Source: Steromphala cineraria
Lineage: Eukaryota > Mollusca > Gastropoda > Trochida > Trochidae
Assembly (NCBI GenBank): GCA_916613615.1
Contig: OU744726.1
Coordinates: 59,412,987 to 59,476,986 of the forward strand
Direction: 5' to 3'
Length of the DNA stretch: 64,000 nt
Below the pieces are notes generated by a model. That model was given only the letters and a program-made list of their open reading frames with translations. It had not been told where the DNA came from and ran no database searches. Positions within the stretch are counted from its first letter, which is position 1. Each line of letters opens with the position of its first letter. The translations under genes were made by a program, and so were the position numbers. This document shows positions 1 through 11,490 of the stretch, piece by piece.

Positions 1-337
1 AAAACATATATTCAATTTTAGTATGTGTACATACTTGTTTATGGCAAGGACACATACAAGTATTGTTGGCTTAAATATGACTCTGTTTCACTACTGAGTA
101 ACAATTCATAACAATCATCATAACTGACGAGTTCAAACAGACGTATTAAAAACACTCGCAGATTATTCCTATATTATTATTCCATGGTAGAATAAATAAT
201 TTATTGATATATATAAAGAGGACAAGCAATTTGCAATAACTGGGATCAAGTTACCGAAAGTTATTGTACATTTAGAAATTACCTTACATTTAATCAATGA
301 TAAGTCTGATGTGGGGTCTTGTAGCTTGCACCCATTC
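1..337 (+). repeat. Distal upstream part of unit 1, non-coding
   Basis: No gene is seen. It matches the segment that follows the old LINE tail in every other unit. It contains two AACAAT (Sox-type) cores ten bases apart at 100-105 and 110-115 and several AT-rich stretches. Its first base corresponds to about 3561 in the next unit, so the array continues to the left of the window. Confidence 0.8.
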
Positions 338-747
338 GGATTATATTATCTAATCAATTGATGTATGCTGAAGAAACCTATCGCCTCCCGTACTGTATGT
401 TTTCTTATTGTTTTGAAAAGAAGATGAGCACTATTCATATTTCTCCTCTATGATGATTTGTTAATGCAAAATGATAAACAAAAACACGTTAACTGTTTTG
501 TTGTTACTGCTAATCTAGTTTAAGCTTTGACACTGATGAGATAGACAAGCTGGTCTATCCTTATTATGAAAAGAGTTGTGTCATCAATTTGTATCCTCAA
601 TCACTTAGCCAATCTATTTACCATGCCATGATTGGTCGTGAGTCTCACTGTCAAAACACGAAGACATTCCACTAGGCGAGACTATTTAAGACACCTGACT
701 TTGCAATCTGCATTCACAATCTGACTTCTTCATACAGACCTCATAAG
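338..747 (+). promoter_or_regulatory. Proximal promoter and 5'UTR of copy 1
   Basis: The elements are GGATTA (338-343, an Otx-type core on the minus strand), TAATCAATTG (351-360, one mismatch from a TAATNNATTA PRD dimer site), TAATCT (511-516), CTTTGAC (525-531, 6/7 of a Tcf core), CCAAT (609-613) with ATTGG (631-635) as an inverted pair, and TATTTAAG (683-690). The TATA-like box predicts transcription starting near 713 and a 5'UTR of about 35 nt. Copy 1 alone carries an almost perfect 18-bp palindrome at 541-558. Site identities are motif matches only. Confidence 0.55.
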
Positions 748-2038
748 ATGACCATGGCCGATACAGTTGCTTGTAAAAGTGAAGACATCAGTCATCACGA
801 TGACAGTGGAACAGATGCTCTGTACATAGCCATTGATGATACAAACCATCCTTCAGCAGAAACGCCCATCAAAGAAGAAGATCCACTACACAACGAGTCG
901 GTAAAGGATGAGAAGGTCGCCACTGGTGTAGATCTATCAAAATCTCCGTCTTCTATCAATCAACCTCCAGTCATCACGGAATATCCTCGTCCATATCTGC
1001 CATCTTTATCGCTTCCTCCACTACCCACTGGATATTTCCCATTCCATCCCATGTTTCTCCCAGCAATGATGCAAGCACAGTACCCAATGATGCCAGCACA
1101 TCCAACCATAGGAATGACCCATCAACACGAGAACCATCGTGGGACACTGGACAAATCCTATGAAATTATGAAGACAGGTATGTTGTGGCACAATACTGTT
1201 TCAAGTCAATTTGCAGCATCCAACTGCAATTTTTTATCAGAAATATGCATATCATTACTTTAATCATGCCATAAATACCAATCTAACTTGAATTTCTTCT
1301 TTCGTTTCAGAGTTTAGTCCAAGTCCAACACATTATGAGGATGGAAGAACCAGCCCTGCTGACAGTCTGTCATCAAGCGGTGTATCCAGTTGCTCCAGTC
1401 CTTTACGAGCCTCACCTGAACTGAGTCCCAAAACATCTCAAACATATTCTAGGACACCTTGCGGACGAACATCATATGCTCCAAGTCAAGTCAGAGCTAT
1501 GGAGAAACTTTTCTCTGAAAATCGCTATCCAGACTATGATCAGTTGGAGAAAATGTCTTCTGATCTCTCCATACCGATAAAGAAAATCAAGGTAATTCTA
1601 TCATTGCAATACCTTTTTATAAATTTCAAATACGACTGATTACTTCTCCCGCAAGTTATCGTTTATACTTAATCTTTAATCGTAAATACTTACACTTTGT
1701 GCTCAATGCAATTCCATTATAATTGTACTTATTGTATCTGTCTTTTGAGATGTAGCTTTAAATTATGCTATTTGGTGTTGACCATCAATATATTTGTAAC
1801 TCGTTGTCATTTCTAATTCTTAGCATTTTATTTTCAGGTGTGGTTTCAAAACAAGAGAGCAAGAACCAAATCCAGATATCCTGAGATGTCCATGAATGGC
1901 ATGACCACAATGATCCCCCAAGTTCCTGCTTATGGTTTTCCTGGATATCCAATGATGCCAATTCCCATCTCATCTCCAATGATGCCTCCCTATCCTATTC
2001 ACCCTCTACAAATGCAACACCAGTCGTACCTGTGTTGA
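748..2038 (+). CDS. PRD-like Q50 homeobox gene, copy 1 (three exons)
   Basis: Exons are 748-1177, 1311-1591 and 1838-2038 with GT-AG introns (donors gtatgt and gtaatt, acceptors tttcag), 912 nt in all, 303 residues. The homeodomain spans about 192-251: RTSY at positions 5-8, Q12, E17, F20, YPD at 25-27, W48, F49, Q50, N51, R53. The second intron splits it between positions 46 and 47, a common PRD-class site. IKEE (41-44) fits the SUMO consensus and VDLSK (61-65) resembles a CtBP-binding motif. Residues 73-123 and the tail are rich in Pro and Met. The first ATG opens the frame; a second ATG two codons on has a better Kozak context (accATGg). The role is probably a nuclear sequence-specific regulator. 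This is an outlying copy: L29I, T140I, P186S and G194C just before the homeodomain. Echinoderm pmar1/phb-type identity is a guess. Confidence 0.85.
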
Positions 2039-3894
2039 ATGCTTGTATTATGTCATCATCGAAGTGCTAAGATTAAGAAGGCATCAAATAGTGCGAAATT
2101 TGTTGTATATATTGTTTATGTATGCTATCACTACATGTTTGTGAATAAAAAATCTATAACCAACAAAATACATCGTTTTCTTTGTCCTATGCATGACAAT
2201 TCAAAGCTAAGCATGTCATCACTTCACATGAACACTTTCAATGATCATCATTTGTACGAATAATTTCATAATAAAGGTTGAAAAAGGTAAGCCATATACA
2301 TGGAACTATGTGTCATGAAAGTTCAAAGCTAAGCATGTCATCACATCACATGAACACATGGTTTTTCAATGATCATCGTTTATACGAATAATTTCATAAT
2401 AAAGGCTGAAAAAAGTAAGCTAAATACATGGAACTGGTAATATAAACTCACAATCAGATTCATTACAATTATAAATGCCTATCCCTAACCGCAATATACG
2501 AACCAGAAAAATATTTACCACTCGCCACAAAAATACTACATAATTATTAGTATAAATGAAACAATAACTGATTTAACTTTTCGGCAAATCGAACTGATAA
2601 CTTCTGAATTAACTTTGAACTCGTAAATATCAAGTCAGAGGAAGTTTTCGAAGTTTTCGTTGATCAGCACACTTGCTTCAATTTGGTTTCCAACTCGCTC
2701 AAGTAACATCTGATCATCAACATCTGGACAACATAATCAAAATAGTTACTTACGATTGTGATGCACAAATAGTGTGATAAAGCAAAACGGAAAAAACTTG
2801 GTAACACTACTAACAAAATATGTCTTATTTGTTTCCATCAACGCCATTTCTTTGAATTATCAAATAGAGTCAAGACATAAACACACCAGTGGAATATGTA
2901 AACTGCATTGCTGTATTTTCTTTATGAGGTATCTCAAAAGTTGGAATGAAACCAATGAAACGGTCACATAGAGTCTTATCGACTGAAATGATGGTACAAG
3001 ATTTTCTAAAAAAATACACACTCGTTTTCGACTTGAATGTAGTGACTTTAATGCACACAAATATAAATGATCCATATCATAAAGTTCTGTCTGTTCTTGT
3101 GGCCATATTTATGAAGATTAAACACATTTTTTATCATACCTCCTAAAGAGTGTCATAACGCAAAATATGTTTTCTATAATAAAAGATTAATCGAAACCCC
3201 CAATTGTTCCCCTTCTTTAAATGATAAACTATTGGTATTCGTGCACGAAATTATACATTTTAAAAGGCTTTTTTGGCAAATGTTTTATAGATTGAAATAT
3301 ATTCTTTACCAAAGTATAGATAATAAGCATATTTATGTTATATTTGTCAAAGCCTGTTGGCATTTGTATAGACAAATCCTTTTTTGTAAATACACCATGG
3401 CATGTTCTTTATATTGTATCTTGAAGCAGTATCAACATGACCTTTTAGCTGTAACAATCCAATTAATTATTGAAATAAATGTGTTTAAAACATATAGGGA
3501 CAGGTAACAAAAGTTATCTTTACATAAATCAAATGGCAACCCAAAACGAAGGACGGACAAAACATATATTCAATTTTAGTATGTGTACATACTTGTTTAT
3601 GGCAAGGACACATACAAGTATTGTTGGCTTAATTATGACTCTGCTTCACTCCTGAGTAACAATTCATAACAATCATCATAACTGACGAGTTCAAACAGAC
3701 GTATTAAAACACTCGCAGATTATTCCTATATTATTATTCCATGGTAGAATAAATAATTTATTGATATATATAAAGAGGACAAGCAATTTGCAATAACTGG
3801 GATCAAGTTACCGAAAGTTATTGTACATTTAGAAATTACCTTACATTTAATCAATGATAAGTCTGATGTGGGGTCTTGTAGCTTGCACCCATTC
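2039..3894 (+). repeat. Unit 1 3'UTR and spacer with old LINE tail
   Basis: An AATAAA signal at 2144-2149, 106 nt after the stop, probably ends the transcript. A direct tandem duplication of about 122 bp follows (2192-2313 and 2314-2436), each arm with its own AATAAA-containing stretch. No gene is seen at 2437-3170. The stretch 3171-3491 matches the 468-bp insert found upstream of copies 4 and 5 and looks like the eroded 3' end of a non-LTR retrotransposon. The 91-codon frame inside it (from 3232) is not supported as a gene. Confidence 0.7.
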
Positions 3895-4304
3895 GGATTA
3901 TATTATCTAATCAATTGATGTATGCTGAAGAAACCTATCGCCTCCCGTACTGTATGTTTTCTTATTGTTTTGAAAAGAAGATGAGCACTATTCATATTTC
4001 TCCTCTATGATGATTTGTTAATGCAAAATGATAAACAAAAACACGTTAACTGTTTTGTTGTTACTGCTAATCCAGTTTAAGCTTTGACACTGATGAGAGA
4101 GACAAGCTGGTCTATCCTTATTATGAAAAGAGTTGTGTCATCAATTTGTATCCTCAATCACTTAGCCAATCTATTTACCATGCCATGATTGGTCGTGAGT
4201 CTCACTGTCAAAACACGAAGACATTCCACTAGGCGAGACTATTTAAAACACCTGACTTTGCAATCTGCATTCACAATCTGACTTCTTCATACAGACCTCA
4301 TAAG
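3895..4304 (+). promoter_or_regulatory. Proximal promoter of copy 2
   Basis: GGATTA is at 3895-3900, TAATCC at 4068-4073, CCAAT at 4166-4170 and the TATA-like TATTTAAAA from 4240. This is the TAATCC / TATTTAAAA promoter version, shared with copies 3-10. The palindrome of copy 1 is reduced by a base change (GAGAGAC instead of GATAGAC). Confidence 0.55.
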
Positions 4305-5596
4305 ATGACCATGGCCGATACAGTTGCTTGTAAAAGTGAAGACATCAGTCATCACGATGACAGTGGAACAGATGCTCTGTACATAGCCCTTGATGATACA
4401 AACCATCCATCAGCAGAAACGACCATCAAAGAAGAAGATCCACTACACAACGAGTCGGTAAATGATGAGAAGGTCGCCACTGGTGTAGATCTATCAAAAT
4501 CTTCGTCTTCTATCAATCAACCTCCAGTCATCACGGAATATCCTCGTCCATATCTGCCATCTTTATCGCTTCCTCCACTACCCACTGGATATTTCCCATT
4601 CCATCCCATGTTTCTCCCAGCAATGATGCAAGCACAGTACCCAATGATGCCAGCACATCCAACCATAGGAATGACACATCAACACGAGAACCATCGTGTG
4701 ACACTGGAAAAATCCTATGAAACTATGAAGACAGGTATGTTGTGGCACAATACTGTTTCAAGTCAATTTGCAGCATCCAACTGCAATTTTTTTATCAGAA
4801 ATATGCATATCATTACATTAATCATGCCATAAATACCAATCTAACTTGAATTTCTCCTTCCGTTTCAGAGTCTAGTCCAAGTCCAACACATTATGAGGAT
4901 GGAAGAACCAGCCCTGCTGACAGTCTGTCATCAAGTGGTGTATCCAGTTGCTCCAGTCCTTTACGAGCCTCACCTGAACTGAGTCCCAAAACCCCTCAAA
5001 CATATTCTAGGACACCTGGCGGACGAACATCATATGCTCCAAGTCAAGTCAGAGCTATGGAGAAACTTTTCTCTGAAAATCGCTATCCAGACTATGATCA
5101 GTTGGAGAAAATGTCTTCTGATCTCTCCATACCGATAAAGAAAATCAAGGTAATTCTATCATTGCAATACCTTTTTATAAATTTCAAATAGGACTGATTA
5201 CTTCTCCCGCAAGTTATCGTTTATACTTAATCTTTAATCGTAAATACTTACACTTTGTGCTCAATGCAATTCCATTATAATTGTACTTATTGTATCTCTT
5301 TTTTGAGATGTAGCTTTAAATTATGCTATTTGGTGTTCACCATCAATATATTTGTAACTCGTTGTCATTTCTAATTCTTAGCATTTTATTTTCAGGTGTG
5401 GTTTCAAAACAAGAGAGCAAGAACCAAATCCAGATATCCTGAGATGTCCATGAATGGCATGACCACCATGATCCCTCAAGTTCCTGCTTATGGTTTTCCT
5501 GGATATCCAATGATGCCAATTCCCATCTCATCTCCAATGATGCCTCCCTATCCTATTCACCCTCTCCAAATGCAACACCAGTCGTACCTGTGTTGA
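4305..5596 (+). CDS. PRD-like homeobox gene, copy 2 (intact)
   Basis: Exons are 4305-4734, 4869-5149 and 5396-5596, giving 303 residues. It belongs to family A (copies 2-8): T40, N53, S67, V132 and E135 in exon 1. The homeodomain residues match the array consensus, including Q50, N51 and R53. Residue 145 is Ser and 186 is Pro. Intron 1 has a one-base longer T run than in most copies, which changes only the unspliced reading frame. The protein sequence appears identical in copies 2-5. Confidence 0.88.
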
Positions 5597-7451
5597 ATGC
5601 TTGTATTATGTCATCATCGAAGTGCTAAGATTAAGAAGGCATCAAATAGTGCGAAATTTGTTGTATATATTGTTTATGTATGCTATCACTACATGTTTGT
5701 GAATAAAATATCTATAACCAACAAATACATTGTTTTCTTTGTCCTATGCATGACAATTCAAAGCTAAGCATGTCATCACTTCACATGAACACTTTCAATG
5801 ATCATCATTTGTACGAATAATTTCATAATAAAGGTTGAAAAAGGTAAGCCATATACATGGAACTATGTGTCATGGAAGTTCAAAGCTAAGCATGTCATCA
5901 CATCACATGAACACATGGTTTTTCAATGATCATCGTTTGTACGAATAATTTCATAATAAAGGCTGAAAAAAGTAAGCTAAATACATGGAACTGGTTATAT
6001 AAACTCACAATCAGATTCAATACAATTATAAATACCTATCCCTAACCGCAATATACGAACCAGAAAAATATTTACCACTCGCCACAAAAATACTACATAA
6101 TTATTAGTATAAATGAAACAATAACTGATTTAACTTTTCGGCAAATCGAACTGATAACTTCTGAATTAACTTTGAACTCGTAAATAGCAAGTCAGAGGAA
6201 GTTTTCGAAGTTTTCGTTGATCAGCACACTTGCTTCAATTTGGTTTCCAACTCGCTCAAGTAACATCTGATCATCAACATCTGGACAACATAATCAAAGT
6301 AGTTACTTACGATTGTGATGCACAAATAGTGTGATAAAGCAAAACGGAAAAAACTTGGTAACACTACTAACAAAATATGTCTTATTTGTTTCCATCAACG
6401 CCATTTCTTTGAATTATCAAATAGAGTCAAGACATAAACACACCAGTGGAATATGTAAACTGCATTGCTGTATTTTCTTTATGAGGTATCTCAAAAGTTG
6501 GAATGAAACCAATGAAACGGTCACATAGAGTCTTATCGACTGAAATGATGGTACAAGATTTTCTAAAAAAATACACACTCGTTTTCGACTTGAATGTAGT
6601 GACTTTAATGCACACAAATATAAATGATCCATATCATAAAGTTCTGTCTGTTCTTGTGGCCATATTTATGAAGATTAAACACATTTTTTATCATACCTCC
6701 TAAAGAGTGTCATAACGCAAAATATGTTTTCTATAATAAAAGATTAATCGAAACCCCCAATTGTTCCCCTTCTTTAAATGATAAACTATTGGTATTCGTG
6801 CACGAAATTATACATTTTAAAAGGCTTTTTTGGCAAATGTTTTATAGATTGAAATATATTCTTTACCAAAGTATAGATAATAAGCATATTTATGTTATAT
6901 TTGTCAAAGCCTGTTGGCATTTGTATAGACAAATCCTTTTTTGTAAATACACCATGGCATGTTCTTTATATTGTATCTTGAAGCAGTATCAACATGACCT
7001 TTTAGCTGTAACAATCCAATTAATTATTGAAATAAATGTGTTTAAAACATATAGGGACAGGTAACAAAAGTTATCTTTACATAAATCAAATGGCAACCCA
7101 AAACGAAGGACGGACAAAACATATATTCAATTTTAGTATGTGTACATACTTGTTTATGGCAAGGACACATACAAGTATTGTTGGCTTAATTATGACTCTG
7201 CTTCACTCCTGAGTAACAATTCATAACAATCATCATAACTGACGAGTTCAAACAGACGTATTAAAACACTCGCAGATTATTCCTATATTATTATTCCATG
7301 GTAGAATAAATAATTTATTGATATATATAAAGAGGACAAGCAATTTGCAATAACTGGGATCAAGTTACCGAAAGTTATTGTACATTTAGAAATTACCTTA
7401 CATTTAATCAATGATAAGTCTGATGTGGGGTCTTGTAGCTTGCACCCATTC
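5597..7451 (+). repeat. Unit 2 3'UTR and spacer
   Basis: This has the same content as the unit 1 spacer: an AATAAA signal about 106 nt past the stop, the 122-bp tandem duplication, AT-rich sequence without a gene, and the old LINE tail at 6728-7048. Confidence 0.7.
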
Positions 7452-7861
7452 GGATTATATTATCTAATCAATTGATGTATGCTGAAGAAACCTATCGCCT
7501 CCCGTACTGTATGTTTTCTTATTGTTTTGAAAAGAAGATGAGCACTATTCATATTTCTCCTCTATGATGATTTGTTAATGCAAAATGATAAACAAAAACA
7601 CGTTAACTGTTTTGTTGTTACTGCTAATCCAGTTTAAGCTTTGACACTGATGAGAGAGACAAGCTGGTCTATCCTTATTATGAAAAGAGTTGTGTCATCA
7701 ATTTGTATCCTCAATCACTTAGCCAATCTATTTACCATGCCATGATTGGTCGTGAGTCTCACTGTCAAAACACGAAGACATTCCACTAGGCGAGACTATT
7801 TAAAACACCTGACTTTGCAATCTGCATTCACAATCTGACTTCTTCATACAGACCTCATAAG
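7452..7861 (+). promoter_or_regulatory. Proximal promoter of copy 3
   Basis: The arrangement matches copy 2: GGATTA at the left edge, TAATCC at 7625-7630, the CCAAT/ATTGG inverted pair at 7723 and 7745, and TATTTAAAA from 7797. Confidence 0.55.
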
Positions 7862-9153
7862 ATGACCATGGCCGATACAGTTGCTTGTAAAAGTGAAGAC
7901 ATCAGTCATCACGATGACAGTGGAACAGATGCTCTGTACATAGCCCTTGATGATACAAACCATCCTTCAGCAGAAACGACCATCAAAGAAGAAGATCCAC
8001 TACACAACGAGTCGGTAAATGATGAGAAGGTCGCCACTGGTGTAGATCTATCAAAATCTTCGTCTTCTATCAATCAACCTCCAGTCATCACGGAATATCC
8101 TCGTCCATATCTGCCATCTTTATCGCTTCCTCCACTACCCACTGGATATTTCCCATTCCATCCCATGTTTCTCCCAGCAATGATGCAAGCACAGTACCCA
8201 ATGATGCCAGCACATCCAACCATAGGAATGACACATCAACACGAGAACCATCGTGTGACACTGGAAAAATCCTATGAAACTATGAAGACAGGTATGTTGT
8301 GGCACAATACTGTTTCAAGTCAATTTGCAGCATCCAACTGCAATTTTTTTATCAGAAATATGCATATCATTACATTAATCATGCCATAAATACCAATCTA
8401 ACTTGAATTTCTCCTTCCGTTTCAGAGTCTAGTCCAAGTCCAACACATTATGAGGATGGAAGAACCAGCCCTGCTGACAGTCTGTCATCAAGTGGTGTAT
8501 CCAGTTGCTCCAGTCCTTTACGAGCCTCACCTGAACTGAGTCCCAAAACCCCTCAAACATATTCTAGGACACCTGGCGGACGAACATCATATGCTCCAAG
8601 TCAAGTCAGAGCTATGGAGAAACTTTTCTCTGAAAATCGCTATCCAGACTATGATCAGTTGGAGAAAATGTCTTCTGATCTCTCCATACCGATAAAGAAA
8701 ATCAAGGTAATTCTATCATTGCAATACCTTTTTATAAATTTCAAATAGGACTGATTACTTCTCCCGCAAGTTATCGTTTATACTTAATCTTTAATCGTAA
8801 ATACTTACACTTTGTGCTCAATGCAATTCCATTATAATTGTACTTATTGTATCTCTTTTTTGAGATGTAGCTTTAAATTATGCTATTTGGTGTTCACCAT
8901 CAATATATTTGTAACTCGTTGTCATTTCTAATTCTTAGCATTTTATTTTCAGGTGTGGTTTCAAAACAAGAGAGCAAGAACCAAATCCAGATATCCTGAG
9001 ATGTCCATGAATGGCATGACCACCATGATCCCTCAAGTTCCTGCTTATGGTTTTCCTGGATATCCAATGATGCCAATTCCCATCTCATCTCCAATGATGC
9101 CTCCCTATCCTATTCACCCTCTCCAAATGCAACACCAGTCGTACCTGTGTTGA
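7862..9153 (+). CDS. PRD-like homeobox gene, copy 3 (intact)
   Basis: Exons are 7862-8291, 8426-8706 and 8953-9153, giving 303 residues. It is nearly base-for-base the same as copy 2 across exons and introns (spacing exactly 3,557 bp), so 2 and 3 are a very recent duplicate pair or were homogenised. Splice sites and the homeodomain are intact. Confidence 0.88.
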
Positions 9154-10805
9154 ATGCTTGTATTATGTCATCATCGAAGTGCTAAGATTAAGAAGGCATC
9201 AAATAGTGCGAAATTTGTTGTATATATTGTTTATGTATGCTATCACTACATGTTTGTGAATAAAATATCTATAACCAACAAATACATTGTTTTCTTTGTC
9301 CTATGCATGACAATTCAAAGCTAAGCATGTCATCACTTCACATGAACACTTTCAATGATCATCATTTGTACGAATAATTTCATAATAAAGGTTGAAAAAG
9401 GTAAGCCATATACATGGATTTATGTGTCATGGAAGTTCAAAGCTAAGCATGTCATCACATCACATGAACACATGGTTTTTCAATGATCATCGTTTGTACG
9501 AATAATTTCATAATAAAGGCTGAAAAAAGTAAGCTAAATACATGGAACTGGTTATATAAACTCACAATCAGATTCAATACAATTATAAATACCTATCCCT
9601 AACCGCAATATACGAACCAGAAAAATATTTACCACTCGCCACAAAAATACTACATAATTATTAGTATAAATGAAACAATAACTGATTTAACTTTTCGGCA
9701 AATCGAACTGATAACTTCTGAATTAACTTTGAACTCGTAAATAGCAAGTCAGAGGAAGTTTTGGAAGTTTTCGTTGATCAGCACACTTGCTTCAATTTGG
9801 TTTCCAACTCGCTCAAGTAACATCTGATCATCAACATCTGGACAACATAATCAAAGTAGTTACTTACGATTGTGATGCACAAATAGTGTGATAAAGCAAA
9901 ACGGAAAAAACTTGGTAACACTACTAACAAAATATGTCTTATTTGTTTCCATCAACGCCATTTCTTTGAATTATCAAATAGAGTCAAGACATAAACACAC
10001 CAGTGGAATATGTAAACTGCATTGCTGTATTTTCTTTATGAGGTATCTCAAAAGTTGGAATGAAACCAATGAAACGGTCACATAGAGTCTTATCGACTGA
10101 AATGATGGTACAAGATTTTCTAAAAAAATACACACTCGTTTTCGACTTGAATGTAGTGACTTTAATGCACACAAATATAAATGATCCATATCATAAAGTT
10201 CTGTCTGTTCTTGTGGCCATATTTATGAAGATTAAACACATTTTTTATCATACCTCCTAAAGAGTGTCATAACGCAAAATATGTTTTCTATAATAAAAGA
10301 TTAATCGAAACCCCCAATTGTTCCCCTTCTTTAAATGATAAACTATTGGTATTCGTGCACGAAATTATAAATTTTAAAAGGCTTTTTTGGCAAATGTTTT
10401 ATAGATTGAAATATATTCTTTACCAAAGTATAGATAATAAGCATATTTATGTTATATTTGTCAAAGCCTGTTGGCATTTGTATAGACAAATCCTTTTTTG
10501 TAAATACACCATGGCATGTTCTTTATATTGTATCTTGAAGCAGTATCAACATGACCTTTTAGCTGTAACAATCCAATTAATTATTGAAATAAATGTGTTT
10601 AAAACATATAGGGACAGGTAACAAAAGTTATCTTTACATAAATCAAATGGCAACCCAAAACGAAGGACGGACAAAACATATATTCAATTTTAGTATGTGT
10701 ACATACTTGTTTATGGCAAGGACACATACAAGTATTGTTGGCTTAATTATGACTCTGCTTCACTCCTGAGTAACAATTCATAACAATCATCATAACTGAC
10801 GAGTT
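9154..10805 (+). repeat. Unit 3 3'UTR and spacer
   Basis: It holds the AATAAA signal, the 122-bp duplication and the old LINE tail at 10285-10605. From here to copy 5 the relic reads AATTATAAATTTT rather than the AATTATACATTTT of units 1-2. It ends at the target-site duplication of the upstream insertion. Confidence 0.7.
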
Positions 10806-11301
10806 CAAACAGACGTATTCTTCTATAATAAAGGTTTTGATTTGAGATCGGTCTTATTTGGAAACCCAAATTGTTCTTCTTGTGTTAATAATGAACTTTT
10901 GATATCTGTGCACGAATTCATAAATTTAACTGGCAGATTTGCAACTTATTGATTAATTGATAAATGATTTATAAAATATGAATTATAGGCATTTTTTTTT
11001 ATGTTGTAGTGTTTAAGATTGTTGGTGTTTATTTATTCAGAAAAATAACATAATTGTTAAACAACCATTCGTTATCATGTTGGCGTTTTTATAGATTATA
11101 AGACAACTTTTGTAAATTCACAATGACTTGTTATTTACCTTGTTGGCGTTTGTATAAATGATATATATATATTTTTTGTAAATTCACCATGACATGTTCT
11201 ACATCTTGTATTTTGGAGCGGTATTAACATAAGCTTTTAGCTTGTTTACCAATCCAATTCTTTATTGAAATAAATATGTTTAAACCACAAACAGACGTAT
11301 T
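10806..11301 (+). mobile_element. 5'-truncated non-LTR retrotransposon fragment upstream of copy 4
   Basis: A 468-bp body (10820-11287) sits between direct repeats of CAAACAGACGTATT at 10806-10819 and 11288-11301, a 14-bp target-site duplication. With one repeat it accounts exactly for the extra 482 bp of this unit. Its first frame opens at once and ends in the peptide VHEFINLTGRF followed by three residues and a stop, which resembles the C-terminus of LINE ORF2 proteins. The rest is AT-rich 3'UTR with an internal duplication (TTGTAAATTCAC motifs) ending near AATAAATATG. It is a diverged relative of the segment present in every unit (for example 3171-3491). The LINE clade is not identified. 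Confidence 0.7.
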
Positions 11302-11490
11302 AAAACACTCGCAGATTATTCCTATATTATTATTCCATGGTAGAATAAATAATTTATTGATATATATAAAGAGGACAAGCAATTTGCAATAACTGGGATC
11401 AAGTTACCGAAAGTTATTGTACATTTAGAAATTACCTTACATTTAATCAATGATAAGTCTGATGTGGGGTCTTGTAGCTTGCACCCATTC
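11302..11490 (+). repeat. Spacer between insertion and copy 4 promoter
   Basis: This is ordinary unit sequence with AT-rich stretches. No gene is seen. Confidence 0.6.

Noticed and set aside
1178..1263. Continuation of the exon 1 frame into intron 1 (171-175 residue product)
   Set aside because: Strong GT and AG sites flank this stretch and splicing joins the frame exactly to exon 2. A retained-intron short form is possible but nothing supports it.
1785..1979. 64-codon minus-strand frame opposite exon 3
   Set aside because: It is a shadow of the real coding exon and the intron beside it.
2774..3146. Small overlapping frames on both strands in the spacer (62-81 codons)
   Set aside because: There is no start context, promoter or recognisable protein, and small indels between units (for example near 17990, 39190 and 61088) destroy them. 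They look conserved only because the units are recent copies.
3232..3507. 91-codon frame repeated in most units
   Set aside because: It starts at TTG, lies in AT-rich sequence over an old LINE tail, and is broken by an extra T in the spacers after copies 12, 14 and 16 and by a deletion in the one after copy 8.
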